From positions 1 to 64,000 of the forward strand of contig JAFRBH010000003.1 in NCBI GenBank assembly GCA_017404955.1: 64,000 nucleotides of DNA, in the 5' to 3' direction. The position numbers and the translations under genes are program-made. This DNA is from Candidatus Saccharimonadota bacterium (lineage in GTDB: Bacteria > Patescibacteriota > Saccharimonadia > Saccharimonadales > Saccharimonadaceae). Under the pieces are notes generated by a model. That model was not told where the DNA came from. It was given only the letters and a program-made list of their open reading frames with translations, and searched no databases. Shown here in pieces: positions 49,629 through 58,892 of this stretch (positions are counted from its first letter, which is position 1; each line of letters begins with the position of its first letter).

Positions 49629-50599
49629 TAAATTACTCTCCTTGCGCGATAGCGTCTTGGGTCTTTAGCGGTAACAGGTGTAGTTGCTGGCCTAGCAGAA
49701 CGACGGCGTGGAGTAGCCGCTTTAACAGGTGTCGCTGTTCGGGCTGCAGTAGTGCGAACTGGATTTGCTGAAGCAGTTGGTGCTACTACTGGAGTTGGTG
49801 CAACGGCGACTGGTTGAATAGGGGATGGATTGATCGGACGTTTGCCTAATTCGGTTGTGCGAACTATGCGTCTAGTTGGAGTTTTCAAGCTTTCTGTGAT
49901 TTTCCCAGAACCGTCTAAGCGATAAATACCATGAATTTTCTGGTCGGCTACAACTCGACCATCTTTTAGTGTGACAACTCGTTTCTGAAGATTGTTAACA
50001 ATATTCTCATCATGAGTAGTAACAAGTAGGGTAGTCCCAAAGTCGTTTATTTTCTTAAGTAAATCAATGATTTCTTCACGGGTTAACTTGTCAAGGTTAC
50101 CAGTAGGCTCATCAGCAATAAGGATTTTCGGCTGTCTAGCTACAGAACGAGCGATAGAAACACGTTGCTGTTCCCCGCCGGAAAGGTGTCGTGGGAATTT
50201 TTTAGCTTTATCAAGTAGTCCAACTAATTCCAGAACTTTTGGTACTGTTTTATTGATTTCACTATTGCTCATGCCGGCAATTTCTAGAGCGAAAGCTACA
50301 TTTTCAAAGACGGTACGACCTGGGAGCAATTTGTAGTCTTGGAAAACTACGCCGAGACGCCTCCTGTAGTGTGGAATATAGCGTTTTTTAACATAGTCAA
50401 GATCAATACCGCCAACGATGATTTTACCGCTATCAGGGATTTCCTCTTTAGTAATCATTTTAATGAGAGTAGATTTGCCAGCACCAGATTGGCCAACTAA
50501 AAATACAAACTCATTAGGCTCAATATGTAGAGAGACATGATCAAGCGCAGGATGAGCATCCCCACGATAGGTTTTTGTTACTTGATCAAGCAATATCAT
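49628..50599 (-). CDS. ftsE: Cell division ATPase FtsE with C-terminal extension
   Basis: ABC ATPase of the FtsEX complex. Walker A GQSGAGKSTLIK (near residue 37), signature LSGGEQQRVSIARSVARQPK, Walker B ILIADEPTGNLD. Normal FtsE is about 225 aa. Here 323 aa include a disordered, basic Pro/Ala/Thr-rich tail from about residue 235 (PVAVAPTPVVAPTASANP, ARRVI end). The tail could bind other division factors or nucleic acid. TATTAT (50606-50611) ends 6 nt before the ATG. Confidence 0.93.
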   Translation of the reverse strand: MILLDQVTKTYRGDAHPALDHVSLHIEPNEFVFLVGQSGAGKSTLIKMITKEEIPDSGKIIVGGIDLDYVKKRYIPHYRRRLGVVFQDYKLLPGRTVFENVAFALEIAGMSNSEINKTVPKVLELVGLLDKAKKFPRHLSGGEQQRVSIARSVARQPKILIADEPTGNLDKLTREEIIDLLKKINDFGTTLLVTTHDENIVNNLQKRVVTLKDGRVVADQKIHGIYRLDGSGKITESLKTPTRRIVRTTELGKRPINPSPIQPVAVAPTPVVAPTASANPVRTTAARTATPVKAATPRRRSARPATTPVTAKDPRRYRARRVI

Positions 50600-50642
50600 A
50601 CATAAATAATAGCATAAGCTATAACAATAATCAAGTTATTGC

Positions 50643-51710
50643 TTAATTTTCTAAATAGGCATTAATAAAGCCTTCAATCTTGCCGTCTAAAACAGCATCA
50701 ACATCGGTTTCTTCATATTTAGTGCGAGTGTCTTTGACTAATTTATATGGTTGCATAACGTAGTTTCTGATTTGTTGGCCCCAGCTGGCAGATTCGCCAG
50801 CTCGAAGCTTGTCAATACTTTCAGCTTGTTGCTCAATTTGCATTTGGGCAAGTTTGCCACGTAAAATTTCCATAGCTTTTTCTTTGTTTTGGAGCTGTGA
50901 CCGCTCATTTTGAATAGCTACCACAGTGTTAGTAGGAATATGAGTGATACGGATTGCAGAATTGGTTGTATTGACTGACTGCCCACCGTGCCCACCAGAA
51001 TGATATGTGTCAATACGTAAATCTTTTTCATTGATTTTTATATCATTATCAGAATCGATTATTGGTAAGACCTCTACTAACGAAAAAGAGGTTTGACGAA
51101 GATTGTTAGCATTGAACGGACTAAGTCTGACTAGTCGATGAGTGCCATGCTCACTTTTTAGGGTACCGTAAGCATCAATGCCAGAAACTTCGTAAACTGC
51201 AGTTTTGATACCAGCCTCTTCTCCGGCAGTACGTTCCAAAAGTGTAGCTTTAAAATTATTTTTTTCAAAGAAGCGCAGATACATACGCTCAAGCATTCCT
51301 GCCCAGTCCATTGCCTCGATCCCACCAGCGCCGGAGGTAATGCGGAGTACGGCATTGTTGTGATCGTATGGGCCAGTGAGCCTTAGAGATTTTTTTAATT
51401 TTTTGAAAGTACTTTCCATAGCTGAGACTTGCTCTTCGATTTCGGCGTCTAAATCCGTTTCGCCCAGTCTTAATAATTCTGATATATCAGAAAGTTGGAC
51501 CTTAAGTATTTGCCAAACTGAAACCTCTTCTTTTAGACGAGCTAACCTTTCATTTTTCTTGCGAGCATTTTCAGGATCTAACCAAAGCTCTGGCTTACTA
51601 ACTTCTTCTTCTAGTTTCTCTTGTTCTTGTATTTTTTGATCAATCGCAAGTTTTTCCCAGGCGGAATTAAATTCTTGGCTTAAAGTTTCTAGTCTTTTTT
51701 GATTTTGCAT
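50643..51710 (-). CDS. prfB: Peptide chain release factor 2
   Basis: RF2 reads UAA and UGA. 355 aa with the catalytic GGQ in SGGHGGQSVNTTNSAIRIT and the RF2-type recognition tripeptide SPF (LVRLSPFNANNLRQTSF). The reading frame is continuous from the ATG, so the autoregulatory +1 frameshift common in prfB is absent. Presence of RF2 supports UGA as a stop here. It starts 5 bp after murD ends. Confidence 0.94.
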   Translation of the reverse strand: MQNQKRLETLSQEFNSAWEKLAIDQKIQEQEKLEEEVSKPELWLDPENARKKNERLARLKEEVSVWQILKVQLSDISELLRLGETDLDAEIEEQVSAMESTFKKLKKSLRLTGPYDHNNAVLRITSGAGGIEAMDWAGMLERMYLRFFEKNNFKATLLERTAGEEAGIKTAVYEVSGIDAYGTLKSEHGTHRLVRLSPFNANNLRQTSFSLVEVLPIIDSDNDIKINEKDLRIDTYHSGGHGGQSVNTTNSAIRITHIPTNTVVAIQNERSQLQNKEKAMEILRGKLAQMQIEQQAESIDKLRAGESASWGQQIRNYVMQPYKLVKDTRTKYEETDVDAVLDGKIEGFINAYLEN

Positions 51711-51714
51711 AATG

Positions 51715-53127
51715 TTACTTTAACGCGTTTACGTATTCCTTGAACAAGTCACCACGTTCTCCATAACTTTTAAACATATCAAAACTGGCAAAAGCGGGAG
51801 ACATAAGAACGACGGCTTGATGGTTATTTTCATTGACGCACTTTTCAGCTAATAATTTTGCCCTCAATACGGCATCGTCTAGACTATCCGCAAATTCATA
51901 TTTTGATGATGGTTCGTTTTCGGCCAAGTTTTTTGCGGTCTCACCAATTAGGACTACTTTTTTAATATTTTTCGAGCTGAAAATTTTTTGTTTAATGTCC
52001 GAGATGTCTGTTCCCTTGTCTTTACCACCAGCAATTAAGATAGTTGGCTTATCTTTAAATGTTTCAATAGCGACATCGATTGACGGGAAAGTTGTAGAAT
52101 AGTTATCGTCGTAATATAAAACATGGTTTAGTTCGCGCACAAATTCGATGCGATGTGGTAGACCTTTGAAGTTTTTGAAAGCATGCTGTAAGGCTGGATA
52201 TAGTTTTCCAGTTAAAAGCTCTTCTAGATCTCCATTGCAATATCGAGCTGCGACTGCAAGTAGTGCAGCCTCGGCATTCTCGCGATTATGCTTTCCTGGA
52301 ACCGTTAAAGATTCTAATAGAGCACTTAGATTATCGTTAGCCTTTTTGCTTAATTTTGGGGTTTCAGCGTTTTTCTCAGAAAGTGGGTAGGATATTTTTT
52401 TGGCAATAGATTTTTCAGCAAGATTTTTAGTAGTCTCGTTGTTGTGGAAGTAAATTAAAAAGTCATTTTCCGTTTTGTAACGTGAGACAGCAGATTTTGC
52501 ATAAATATAATCTTCAAAATCTTTATGAACATTGAGGTGGTCTGGCTCAATACGAAGCATAACTCCGACAAAAGATCCTTGATGTAAATCCCATAGCTGG
52601 AAACTACTCATTTCATAGACTACATTGTCTATTGGACTAAGTTTATCAAGTACTTCTAGAGCCGGAACTCCAATATTTCCAACTAAAAAAGTTCTAGGCG
52701 AACCACCGTCAGTATTTGCAAAACTATGTTCACTAATAGCGTTTAAAATTTCGGTGATCATTGAGCAAGTAGTACCTTTTCCCTTAGTACCTGTTACGGC
52801 GATTATTTCGCAAGGACAATGTTCAAAGAAATATTTAGTAGCTGAAGTCCAATATGGTTTTTTAAACTCAAGTTTATAGCGGTCTTCATTTGATAGATGA
52901 TTCTCTTCAGTGCTAAATTTTTTGAAATCGTAATGTGGGCGTACAGATGGTGAGCGAAAAACTACATCGTATTTTTCTAGTCCTAAAGAATCTATCTCTT
53001 CGTCTTTAAAGTTGTCAAAAACTTTAATCTCTATATCTTTTGGAGGGACGTTCTCGTAGGGGTGAGATTTAAAATATTTTTCTACGCATTTTCCTTCTGC
53101 GCCATAACCTAAAATCGCTAGCTTCAT
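51715..53127 (-). CDS. murD: UDP-N-acetylmuramoyl-alanine-D-glutamate ligase
   Basis: Mur ligase, 470 aa: N-terminal Rossmann-like domain (AILGYGAEGKCVEKYF), ATP-binding AVTGTKGKGTTCSMITEIL near residue 113, EMSSFQLWDL, LRIEPDHLNVHKDF and C-terminal ILIAGGKDKGTDIS. The EMSSFQL signature indicates MurD rather than other Mur ligases. It lies outside the dcw cluster, next to prfB. TATAAT ends 9 nt before the ATG. Confidence 0.92.
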   Translation of the reverse strand: MKLAILGYGAEGKCVEKYFKSHPYENVPPKDIEIKVFDNFKDEEIDSLGLEKYDVVFRSPSVRPHYDFKKFSTEENHLSNEDRYKLEFKKPYWTSATKYFFEHCPCEIIAVTGTKGKGTTCSMITEILNAISEHSFANTDGGSPRTFLVGNIGVPALEVLDKLSPIDNVVYEMSSFQLWDLHQGSFVGVMLRIEPDHLNVHKDFEDYIYAKSAVSRYKTENDFLIYFHNNETTKNLAEKSIAKKISYPLSEKNAETPKLSKKANDNLSALLESLTVPGKHNRENAEAALLAVAARYCNGDLEELLTGKLYPALQHAFKNFKGLPHRIEFVRELNHVLYYDDNYSTTFPSIDVAIETFKDKPTILIAGGKDKGTDISDIKQKIFSSKNIKKVVLIGETAKNLAENEPSSKYEFADSLDDAVLRAKLLAEKCVNENNHQAVVLMSPAFASFDMFKSYGERGDLFKEYVNALK

Positions 53128-53142
53128 ATAATATATATTATA

Positions 53143-54414
53143 CTATATTTTTAGCTTACTAGATAGTTCTTGAATCAATGCCTTTTCGCATGATCCAACT
53201 GCAACCATAGCTTCGATACCACTGTTTTTGAATTCGCGGGCGAGATTAACTAGGTGGTCTTTTTTGATAGATTTTATCATATCTGGAATTCGTTCATAAT
53301 TGTTAATATCTCCAGTGGTGAAATAGTTTTCGGCATAGAAGTCAGCAATTTGAGACGTGGTTTGAGCTCCCATTTGATACCGACCTAGAGCATAAGATTT
53401 AGCTGCCTCAAAATCTGAATCTTTGATATCGCCGCTCAATACTTTTTTCAGCTCTTTACCGATTAATTCGAATAACTCAACCCCATCTTCTTCATTGACT
53501 TCCCCATCAAAATCCCAAGATGAGTTATGGTTGGTGTTTGAGATACAGCTGCTCATGCCATAAACTAGACCACGTTTTCTGGCTTGCCCCAAAATGCGGC
53601 TATTCATTGTGCCAGTTAGGATATGATTTAGACAGTCCATTGTGCGAACTTCTTTTTCGGTCAAATGTCTATCCATCACAAAAGAGAAGCCAAAAGTTAT
53701 ATTACTAGCATCTTTTCTGCGAATTAAAACTGGTTCGGAAGTATGTAGCTCATCAACAGGAATATCAAATCGCTCGCCAGGTTTTAGATCCCAGTCTTCT
53801 AGCATTTCGATGATACGGCGTTTTCTGCCTTTGATTTTGCCGACAATAATAAAACGCATATTATTGGCAGTATGGGTGCGGCGATAATGTTCGCGAATAT
53901 CTTTAAGGTCAATATTTGGTAAAGTCGCAATGCGTTCGCGGAGAGTCGGTGTGGTTTCGCCAATTGCAGTTTGGAGCCTTGGCCAGAGTAACCTTGAATA
54001 ATCGTTTAAATAACTAGTGAGTTCCGATTTAACGTTCCCTTTTTCGCTTTTTAACTCCTCTTCATTGAAGCGTGGGGTAGTAATAGCGATACGTTTTAAA
54101 TCTAAAATGCGATCCCATTCAAAATCGGCACATTCAGTCTCGTAGCAAACAGAAAAATCGGAAGTCCAAGCGTTGTGATAAGCACCGTTTTTGGTAAAAT
54201 CAGCTTCATAATCTTGTTCATCTTTATATTTAGCATTGGCGCCGAAACTTAAGTGCTCTACTACGTGAGCTAATTCATAAATTTCTGGTCTTTTAGCAAA
54301 ACGAAGGCCAGCTCTGAATTGAACACGTGTATTCATTACGCTAGCTTCAGGGACATCAACAAGAAGACCCTTTGCCCCACTCTTCAGCCTAATTTCCTCA
54401 ACGGTATGTTTCAT
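53143..54414 (-). CDS. M16-family zinc peptidase
   Basis: 423-aa inverzincin: inverted zinc motif HVVEH (LAHVVEHLSFGANAKY, near residue 49) with the downstream ligand Glu in SEKGNVKSELTSYL, and the second half-domain with DCLNHILTGTMNSRILGQ and RKRGLVYGMSSCIS. The active motif is intact, so it should be catalytic; role is unknown (processing or quality control). It starts 18 bp after secA and is probably co-transcribed. Confidence 0.88.
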   Translation of the reverse strand: MKHTVEEIRLKSGAKGLLVDVPEASVMNTRVQFRAGLRFAKRPEIYELAHVVEHLSFGANAKYKDEQDYEADFTKNGAYHNAWTSDFSVCYETECADFEWDRILDLKRIAITTPRFNEEELKSEKGNVKSELTSYLNDYSRLLWPRLQTAIGETTPTLRERIATLPNIDLKDIREHYRRTHTANNMRFIIVGKIKGRKRRIIEMLEDWDLKPGERFDIPVDELHTSEPVLIRRKDASNITFGFSFVMDRHLTEKEVRTMDCLNHILTGTMNSRILGQARKRGLVYGMSSCISNTNHNSSWDFDGEVNEEDGVELFELIGKELKKVLSGDIKDSDFEAAKSYALGRYQMGAQTTSQIADFYAENYFTTGDINNYERIPDMIKSIKKDHLVNLAREFKNSGIEAMVAVGSCEKALIQELSSKLKI

Positions 54415-54432
54415 GGCGCAGACTAGACTAGA

Positions 54433-57186
54433 TTACTTTTTTCTTTTGTTCTTTTTAGCCTTCTTTTTAGCGTTTTTCTTCTTATTCTTGGCTTTACTCT
54501 TACTTTTGCTTGGGACTTTTTTGCCGGAAGATTTTTTAAATTCGGAATCAAGATTCTTCTCGCCAGCAGAGATTTCATTGACGCCTTTTTCGGTGCTGCT
54601 CTCTGCCATCTTGGTAAGTTCAGATTCGTATTCTTCACCATCGGTTACGCCGGCTTCCTCAGCTTCTTGCTTGGATAGGGTAAGAATAATTTTTAGGACT
54701 TCTTCGCGTAGATTTCTTTGTAAGCCATCAAAGAGTTTCTGAGACTCGCTACGATATTCTACAAGTGGGTCACGCTGGCCAACACTGCGCCAGTGAATAC
54801 CCTCACGTAAATGTTGCATATTTTCAAGATGTTGCATCCAAAGAGCGTCAAGAATCTTGAGATAGACTTCGCGCTCAATTTTGCGCATAGTATCTGGACC
54901 AAGCTCAGCTTCTTTAGCTGTGTAAGCTTCTTTTACGGCGGTAAGAGCGAGTTTGGCACGGTCTTTTTCTTTACGCATAAGACCAATGGTTTCGACTAGT
55001 TCATCATCTAAATCAAATACCTTCTTAAAATCAGACTGGAAATTCTTATTTACGCGGGAACTGAATTGGGTAAGATCGTCGCAAGCATCTTTCATCAGGC
55101 GGTGAATTTCATCTTCAATATTTTCACCATCAAGAATCTTGCGGCGCATAGTGTAAACTACGCGACGGTGGCGGTTGATGACGTTGTCATATTGAACAAC
55201 GTTTTTACGAGAGTCAAAGTTGAATCCTTCGATACGTTTCTGGGCACTTTCGAGGGTTTTAGTGACGGATTTAGTCTGAATTGGAGTGTCTTCATCAACG
55301 CCAAGTCTAGACATTAAAACTGCAATACGGTCACCTTGGAAAATACGCATGAGGTCGTCTTCGCAGCTTACAAAGAACTGAGTAGTGCCTGGGTCACCTT
55401 GGCGTCCACCACGACCACGGAGCTGGTTATCAACACGACGAGAATCATGACGTTCAGAACCAATAACAACCAAGCCACCAAGTTTTTTAACTTCATCAGA
55501 TAATTTGATGTCGGTACCACGACCAGCCATGTTGGTAGCTAATGTCACAGCGCCCTTTTCGCCGGCTTTTTCAATGATGGCCGCCTCATGTTCGTTGTTT
55601 TTAGCGTTTAACATTTGGTAAGGAATTTTAGCTTCGTCAAGATATTGTGCTATCAATTCATTTTTAACAATGGAAGCAGAACCAATGAGGACCGGTTGAC
55701 CCTTTTCATGATACTTCTTTACCTCCTTAACAATAGCACGAAGCTTCCCTGCTTCAGTACGGAAGATTAAATCATCTTTATCAACACGCTGAATTGGTCT
55801 GTTAGGTGGAATTTGGATAACATCTAGTGAATAAATTTGCTGGAATTCTTCCGCTTCGGTGAAAGCGGTACCGGTCATACCAGAAAGTTTGCGATAAAGT
55901 CTAAAGAAGTTTTGGAAAGAAATAGTGGCTAAGGTCATAGATTCTTGGCGAACCTGGACACCCTCTTTAGCCTCAATAGCTTGGTGAAGACCTTCATTGT
56001 AGCGGCGGCCTTGCATCAAGCGACCGGTGTGCTCATCGACAATAATGACTTCGCCAGAATTAGTAACAACATAATCTTTGTCACGTTTGAAAACGACTTC
56101 AGCACGTAATGCTTGATCCATGTGATAGACTAAACGGGTGTTATCTACAGAGTAAAGGTTATCGATGCCAAGAATTTTTTGAACTTTATCAACACCAGCA
56201 TCAGTAAGAGTCACTGAACGGTGTTTCTCATCTAAGACATAATCATCTGAGCCAAGTTTGGCAGCGATTTTGGCAAATTGATAGTAAGCTTCAGGGTTGT
56301 CGCCGGCTGGTGCGGAAATGATGAGTGGTGTACGGGCCTCATCAATCAAGATAGAATCTACCTCATCTACGATTGCGAAATTTAATTCCCTTTGGCGAAG
56401 ATATTTAGTTTCGTCAACCATATTATCACGGAGATAGTCAAAACCAAATTCATTGTTAGTACCGTAGGTCACATCGGCATTGTACGCTTCTTTTCTAGAA
56501 CATGGTTTAAGATGACGGAAACGTTCATCTTCATGCTCTTCATTGATATAGTCTTTATCATAGATGAAGGAGGCTTGGTTAATGATTACGCCTACGGACA
56601 TGCCAAGAAAATCATAGACTGGACCGTTCCAACCGGCATCACGTTGAGCGAGATAATCATTAACGGTAACTACATGAACGCCACGGCCGGAAAGCGCATT
56701 AAGATAAGCTGGGAGAAGTGCAACAAGGGTTTTACCCTCACCAGTTTTCATCTCAGCAACGTTTCCTTCGTGGAGGACCATACCACCAATCAACTGGACA
56801 TCGAAATGGCGCATTTTCAAAATTCGATTAGTAGATTCGCGAACAAGTGCAAATGCATCTGGGAGTAAGATATCTAGAGCTTTTTCCAGAGCGGCATCAC
56901 TGTTTTTGGCAGCATTGGCATTTTTAGTTTTAGCAAGAGCGAGTTTGCCTTGCTCTTTTTTCATCAGATCTTCTAGGCGGGCCTTAAGAACGTTTGTTTG
57001 TTCGGCCAGTTCTTTTTTCTTCATTTCTTGATATTTTGGCTCGAGTTTATTGATCTCAAGAGCGCGTTTGTAGAGACGTTTTAAGGTTTTTTTCTGGGCA
57101 TCACCAAAAATTCCTTGAAGGAATTTGGTCATTGCAGTTTTGTCTGCCAACTTGTCAGTCGGCTTTTTCTCTTTAGTCTTTACCAT
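54433..57186 (-). CDS. secA: Preprotein translocase ATPase SecA
   Basis: SecA drives Sec-dependent export. 917 aa: Walker A in EMKTGEGKTLVALLPAYLN, DEVDSILIDEARTPLIIS, second NBD with TNMAGRGTDIKLS and QLRGRGGRQGDPG. The C-terminus lacks the zinc-binding CxCxnCH module and ends in a Lys-rich tail (SKAKNKKKNAKKKAKKNK). It starts one base after the hpf stop. Confidence 0.97.
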   Translation of the reverse strand: MVKTKEKKPTDKLADKTAMTKFLQGIFGDAQKKTLKRLYKRALEINKLEPKYQEMKKKELAEQTNVLKARLEDLMKKEQGKLALAKTKNANAAKNSDAALEKALDILLPDAFALVRESTNRILKMRHFDVQLIGGMVLHEGNVAEMKTGEGKTLVALLPAYLNALSGRGVHVVTVNDYLAQRDAGWNGPVYDFLGMSVGVIINQASFIYDKDYINEEHEDERFRHLKPCSRKEAYNADVTYGTNNEFGFDYLRDNMVDETKYLRQRELNFAIVDEVDSILIDEARTPLIISAPAGDNPEAYYQFAKIAAKLGSDDYVLDEKHRSVTLTDAGVDKVQKILGIDNLYSVDNTRLVYHMDQALRAEVVFKRDKDYVVTNSGEVIIVDEHTGRLMQGRRYNEGLHQAIEAKEGVQVRQESMTLATISFQNFFRLYRKLSGMTGTAFTEAEEFQQIYSLDVIQIPPNRPIQRVDKDDLIFRTEAGKLRAIVKEVKKYHEKGQPVLIGSASIVKNELIAQYLDEAKIPYQMLNAKNNEHEAAIIEKAGEKGAVTLATNMAGRGTDIKLSDEVKKLGGLVVIGSERHDSRRVDNQLRGRGGRQGDPGTTQFFVSCEDDLMRIFQGDRIAVLMSRLGVDEDTPIQTKSVTKTLESAQKRIEGFNFDSRKNVVQYDNVINRHRRVVYTMRRKILDGENIEDEIHRLMKDACDDLTQFSSRVNKNFQSDFKKVFDLDDELVETIGLMRKEKDRAKLALTAVKEAYTAKEAELGPDTMRKIEREVYLKILDALWMQHLENMQHLREGIHWRSVGQRDPLVEYRSESQKLFDGLQRNLREEVLKIILTLSKQEAEEAGVTDGEEYESELTKMAESSTEKGVNEISAGEKNLDSEFKKSSGKKVPSKSKSKAKNKKKNAKKKAKKNKRKK

Positions 57187-57187
57187 G

Positions 57188-57547
57188 TTAGCCTCGCTTG
57201 AACAGTGATTTGATTTTGTTTTTCTGAAGATGTGGAGTGCTTTCTAATTTAAAACGCCTAATTTGTCCCATAAGTTTAGCTTCGATAATATCAACGCCGG
57301 CGTAAACATTGGAAGATTCATCTTTAGCGGCAATAACCTTACCACCTGGAATTTCCATAGCAGCAGAGATCTCGTATTTATTACCATGAGCACGATCAAC
57401 TTCGGTGACGACAATTTTAGCTAGGACGTCTTTCTTGCTACCGCGAGGAAGATAACGGTCTAATTTTCCGATACGCTTGGTAGCGTATTTGCGGAAACTT
57501 TCTTCAATTTTATACTTATTTCCGCTAATTTCAATTTTATCAATCAT
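57188..57547 (-). CDS. hpf: Ribosome hibernation factor (short HPF/YfiA type)
   Basis: 119-aa RaiA-family protein that stabilises inactive ribosomes: KIEISGNKYKIEESFRKYAT, KIVVTEVDRAHGNKYEISAA, and a basic tail (HLQKNKIKSLFKRG). The C-terminal dimerisation domain of long HPF is missing. AAAGGAGTG precedes the ATG; TATAAT near 57570 overlaps the serS stop, giving an own promoter with leader. Confidence 0.9.
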   Translation of the reverse strand: MIDKIEISGNKYKIEESFRKYATKRIGKLDRYLPRGSKKDVLAKIVVTEVDRAHGNKYEISAAMEIPGGKVIAAKDESSNVYAGVDIIEAKLMGQIRRFKLESTPHLQKNKIKSLFKRG

Positions 57548-57574
57548 AACACTCCTTTATTACCGTTAATTATA

Positions 57575-58819
57575 CTAAATTTCATCTCGATTGCCAAGGT
57601 AAGGCTTCAAAACTTTAGGAACTTTTAGTTTGCCGTTGTCTAAAGCATAGTTCTCTATTACAGCTACTAGGGCGCGAGCAAGTGAAATTGCAGTACCATT
57701 TAAAGTATGGACATATTCAAGATGGCCGTCTTTTCTGCGAACGCGAATATTGACAGAGTGAGACTGGAAATCGGTACAGTTGGAACAGCTGGTTAATTCT
57801 TGATATTTTTGATTAACTGGAGACCAGTATTCTAGATCGTATTTCTTGGCAGCTGGAGCGCCAAGATCGCCAGCGGCAATATTAATGATGTGGTATGGAA
57901 TACCAATTTCTTGCCAAATTTCCTCTTCAATTTCACGAAGTTTTTCGTGGATTTCTTTGCTGCTTTCTGGGAGACAGAACGCATACATCTCTAGTTTGTT
58001 AAATTGATGAACACGGAAAAGACCACGGGTGTATTTGCCGTAAGCTCCGGCTTCTTTTCTAAAACAAGCAGAATAGCCAGCGTAGAACAAAGGCAGATCT
58101 TTTTCGTCTAAGATTTCATCCATATGATAGCCAGTAATCGACATTTCAGCAGTGGCGATTAAGGCTAGGTCTTCACCCTCTATGAAGTACTCATCGCTTT
58201 GCTTGGAGCTTCTTGGGGCAAAACCGGTACCTTCTAGAACCTTAGAAGATACGAGGTCTGGAACAGTCATGTAGGTAAAGCCATGCTCTAGTACTTTTTT
58301 GATACCAAATTGGAGCAAGGCATTTTCTAGAAGTGCAAGATCGCTTTTTAGATAGTAGAACTTATTACCAGCGACCTTAGCTCCGCGTTCAAAATCAACC
58401 CAGTCTCTTTTAGTACAGAAATCTAAATGGTCGATACCTTTTTCCTTGTTTTTACCCCACTTCTTAATTTCAACACTTTTCTCTTCTCCGCCGAGTGGGA
58501 CATCTTCAAAAATAATATTAGGGACAGCTTTTAATGATGTTTTAACGTCTTTTTCTAATTTATCAAGCTCCGTTTCTTTGACGGATAATTCTTGTTTAAT
58601 CTTTTTGCCTTGCTCAATTAGTTCCGGAGCGGGCTTACCGCCTTTCATCTTAGAGGCGATATCGTTTCGTTCTTTCCTCATCGCTTCAACTTCTTGTAGT
58701 AAGGCTTTTCTTTCGTCATCTTTTTTTAAGATGGCAGGAATGTCGGTTTTGTAACCTTTTTCCCTAGTAGAAGCCTCAACAGCCTCCAAATTTTCCCTAA
58801 TAAAATTTATATCTAACAT
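57575..58819 (-). CDS. serS: Seryl-tRNA synthetase
   Basis: Class II synthetase, 414 aa: N-terminal coiled-coil arm (about 30-105), FYLKSDLALLENALLQFG, TSEMSITGYH-like motif in ATAEMSITGYHMDE, motif 2 CFRKEAGAYGKYTRGLFRVH and motif 3 NGTAISLARALVAVIENY. It charges tRNA-Ser and tRNA-Sec where present. TATAAT ends 9 nt before the ATG. Confidence 0.95.
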   Translation of the reverse strand: MLDINFIRENLEAVEASTREKGYKTDIPAILKKDDERKALLQEVEAMRKERNDIASKMKGGKPAPELIEQGKKIKQELSVKETELDKLEKDVKTSLKAVPNIIFEDVPLGGEEKSVEIKKWGKNKEKGIDHLDFCTKRDWVDFERGAKVAGNKFYYLKSDLALLENALLQFGIKKVLEHGFTYMTVPDLVSSKVLEGTGFAPRSSKQSDEYFIEGEDLALIATAEMSITGYHMDEILDEKDLPLFYAGYSACFRKEAGAYGKYTRGLFRVHQFNKLEMYAFCLPESSKEIHEKLREIEEEIWQEIGIPYHIINIAAGDLGAPAAKKYDLEYWSPVNQKYQELTSCSNCTDFQSHSVNIRVRRKDGHLEYVHTLNGTAISLARALVAVIENYALDNGKLKVPKVLKPYLGNRDEI

Positions 58820-58892
58820 ACTGCTACTATTATAGCACAGTCAAGGGATAGTGGCGGGCTGAAATTAGAGTATTTTCGTGCTCTCAAGCGGT

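Noticed and set aside
50643-51710. UGA recoded as glycine (as in SR1/Gracilibacteria)
   Set aside because: A release factor 2 gene is intact and several genes end at TGA in good context, while no gene needs TGA read-through to match its family length.
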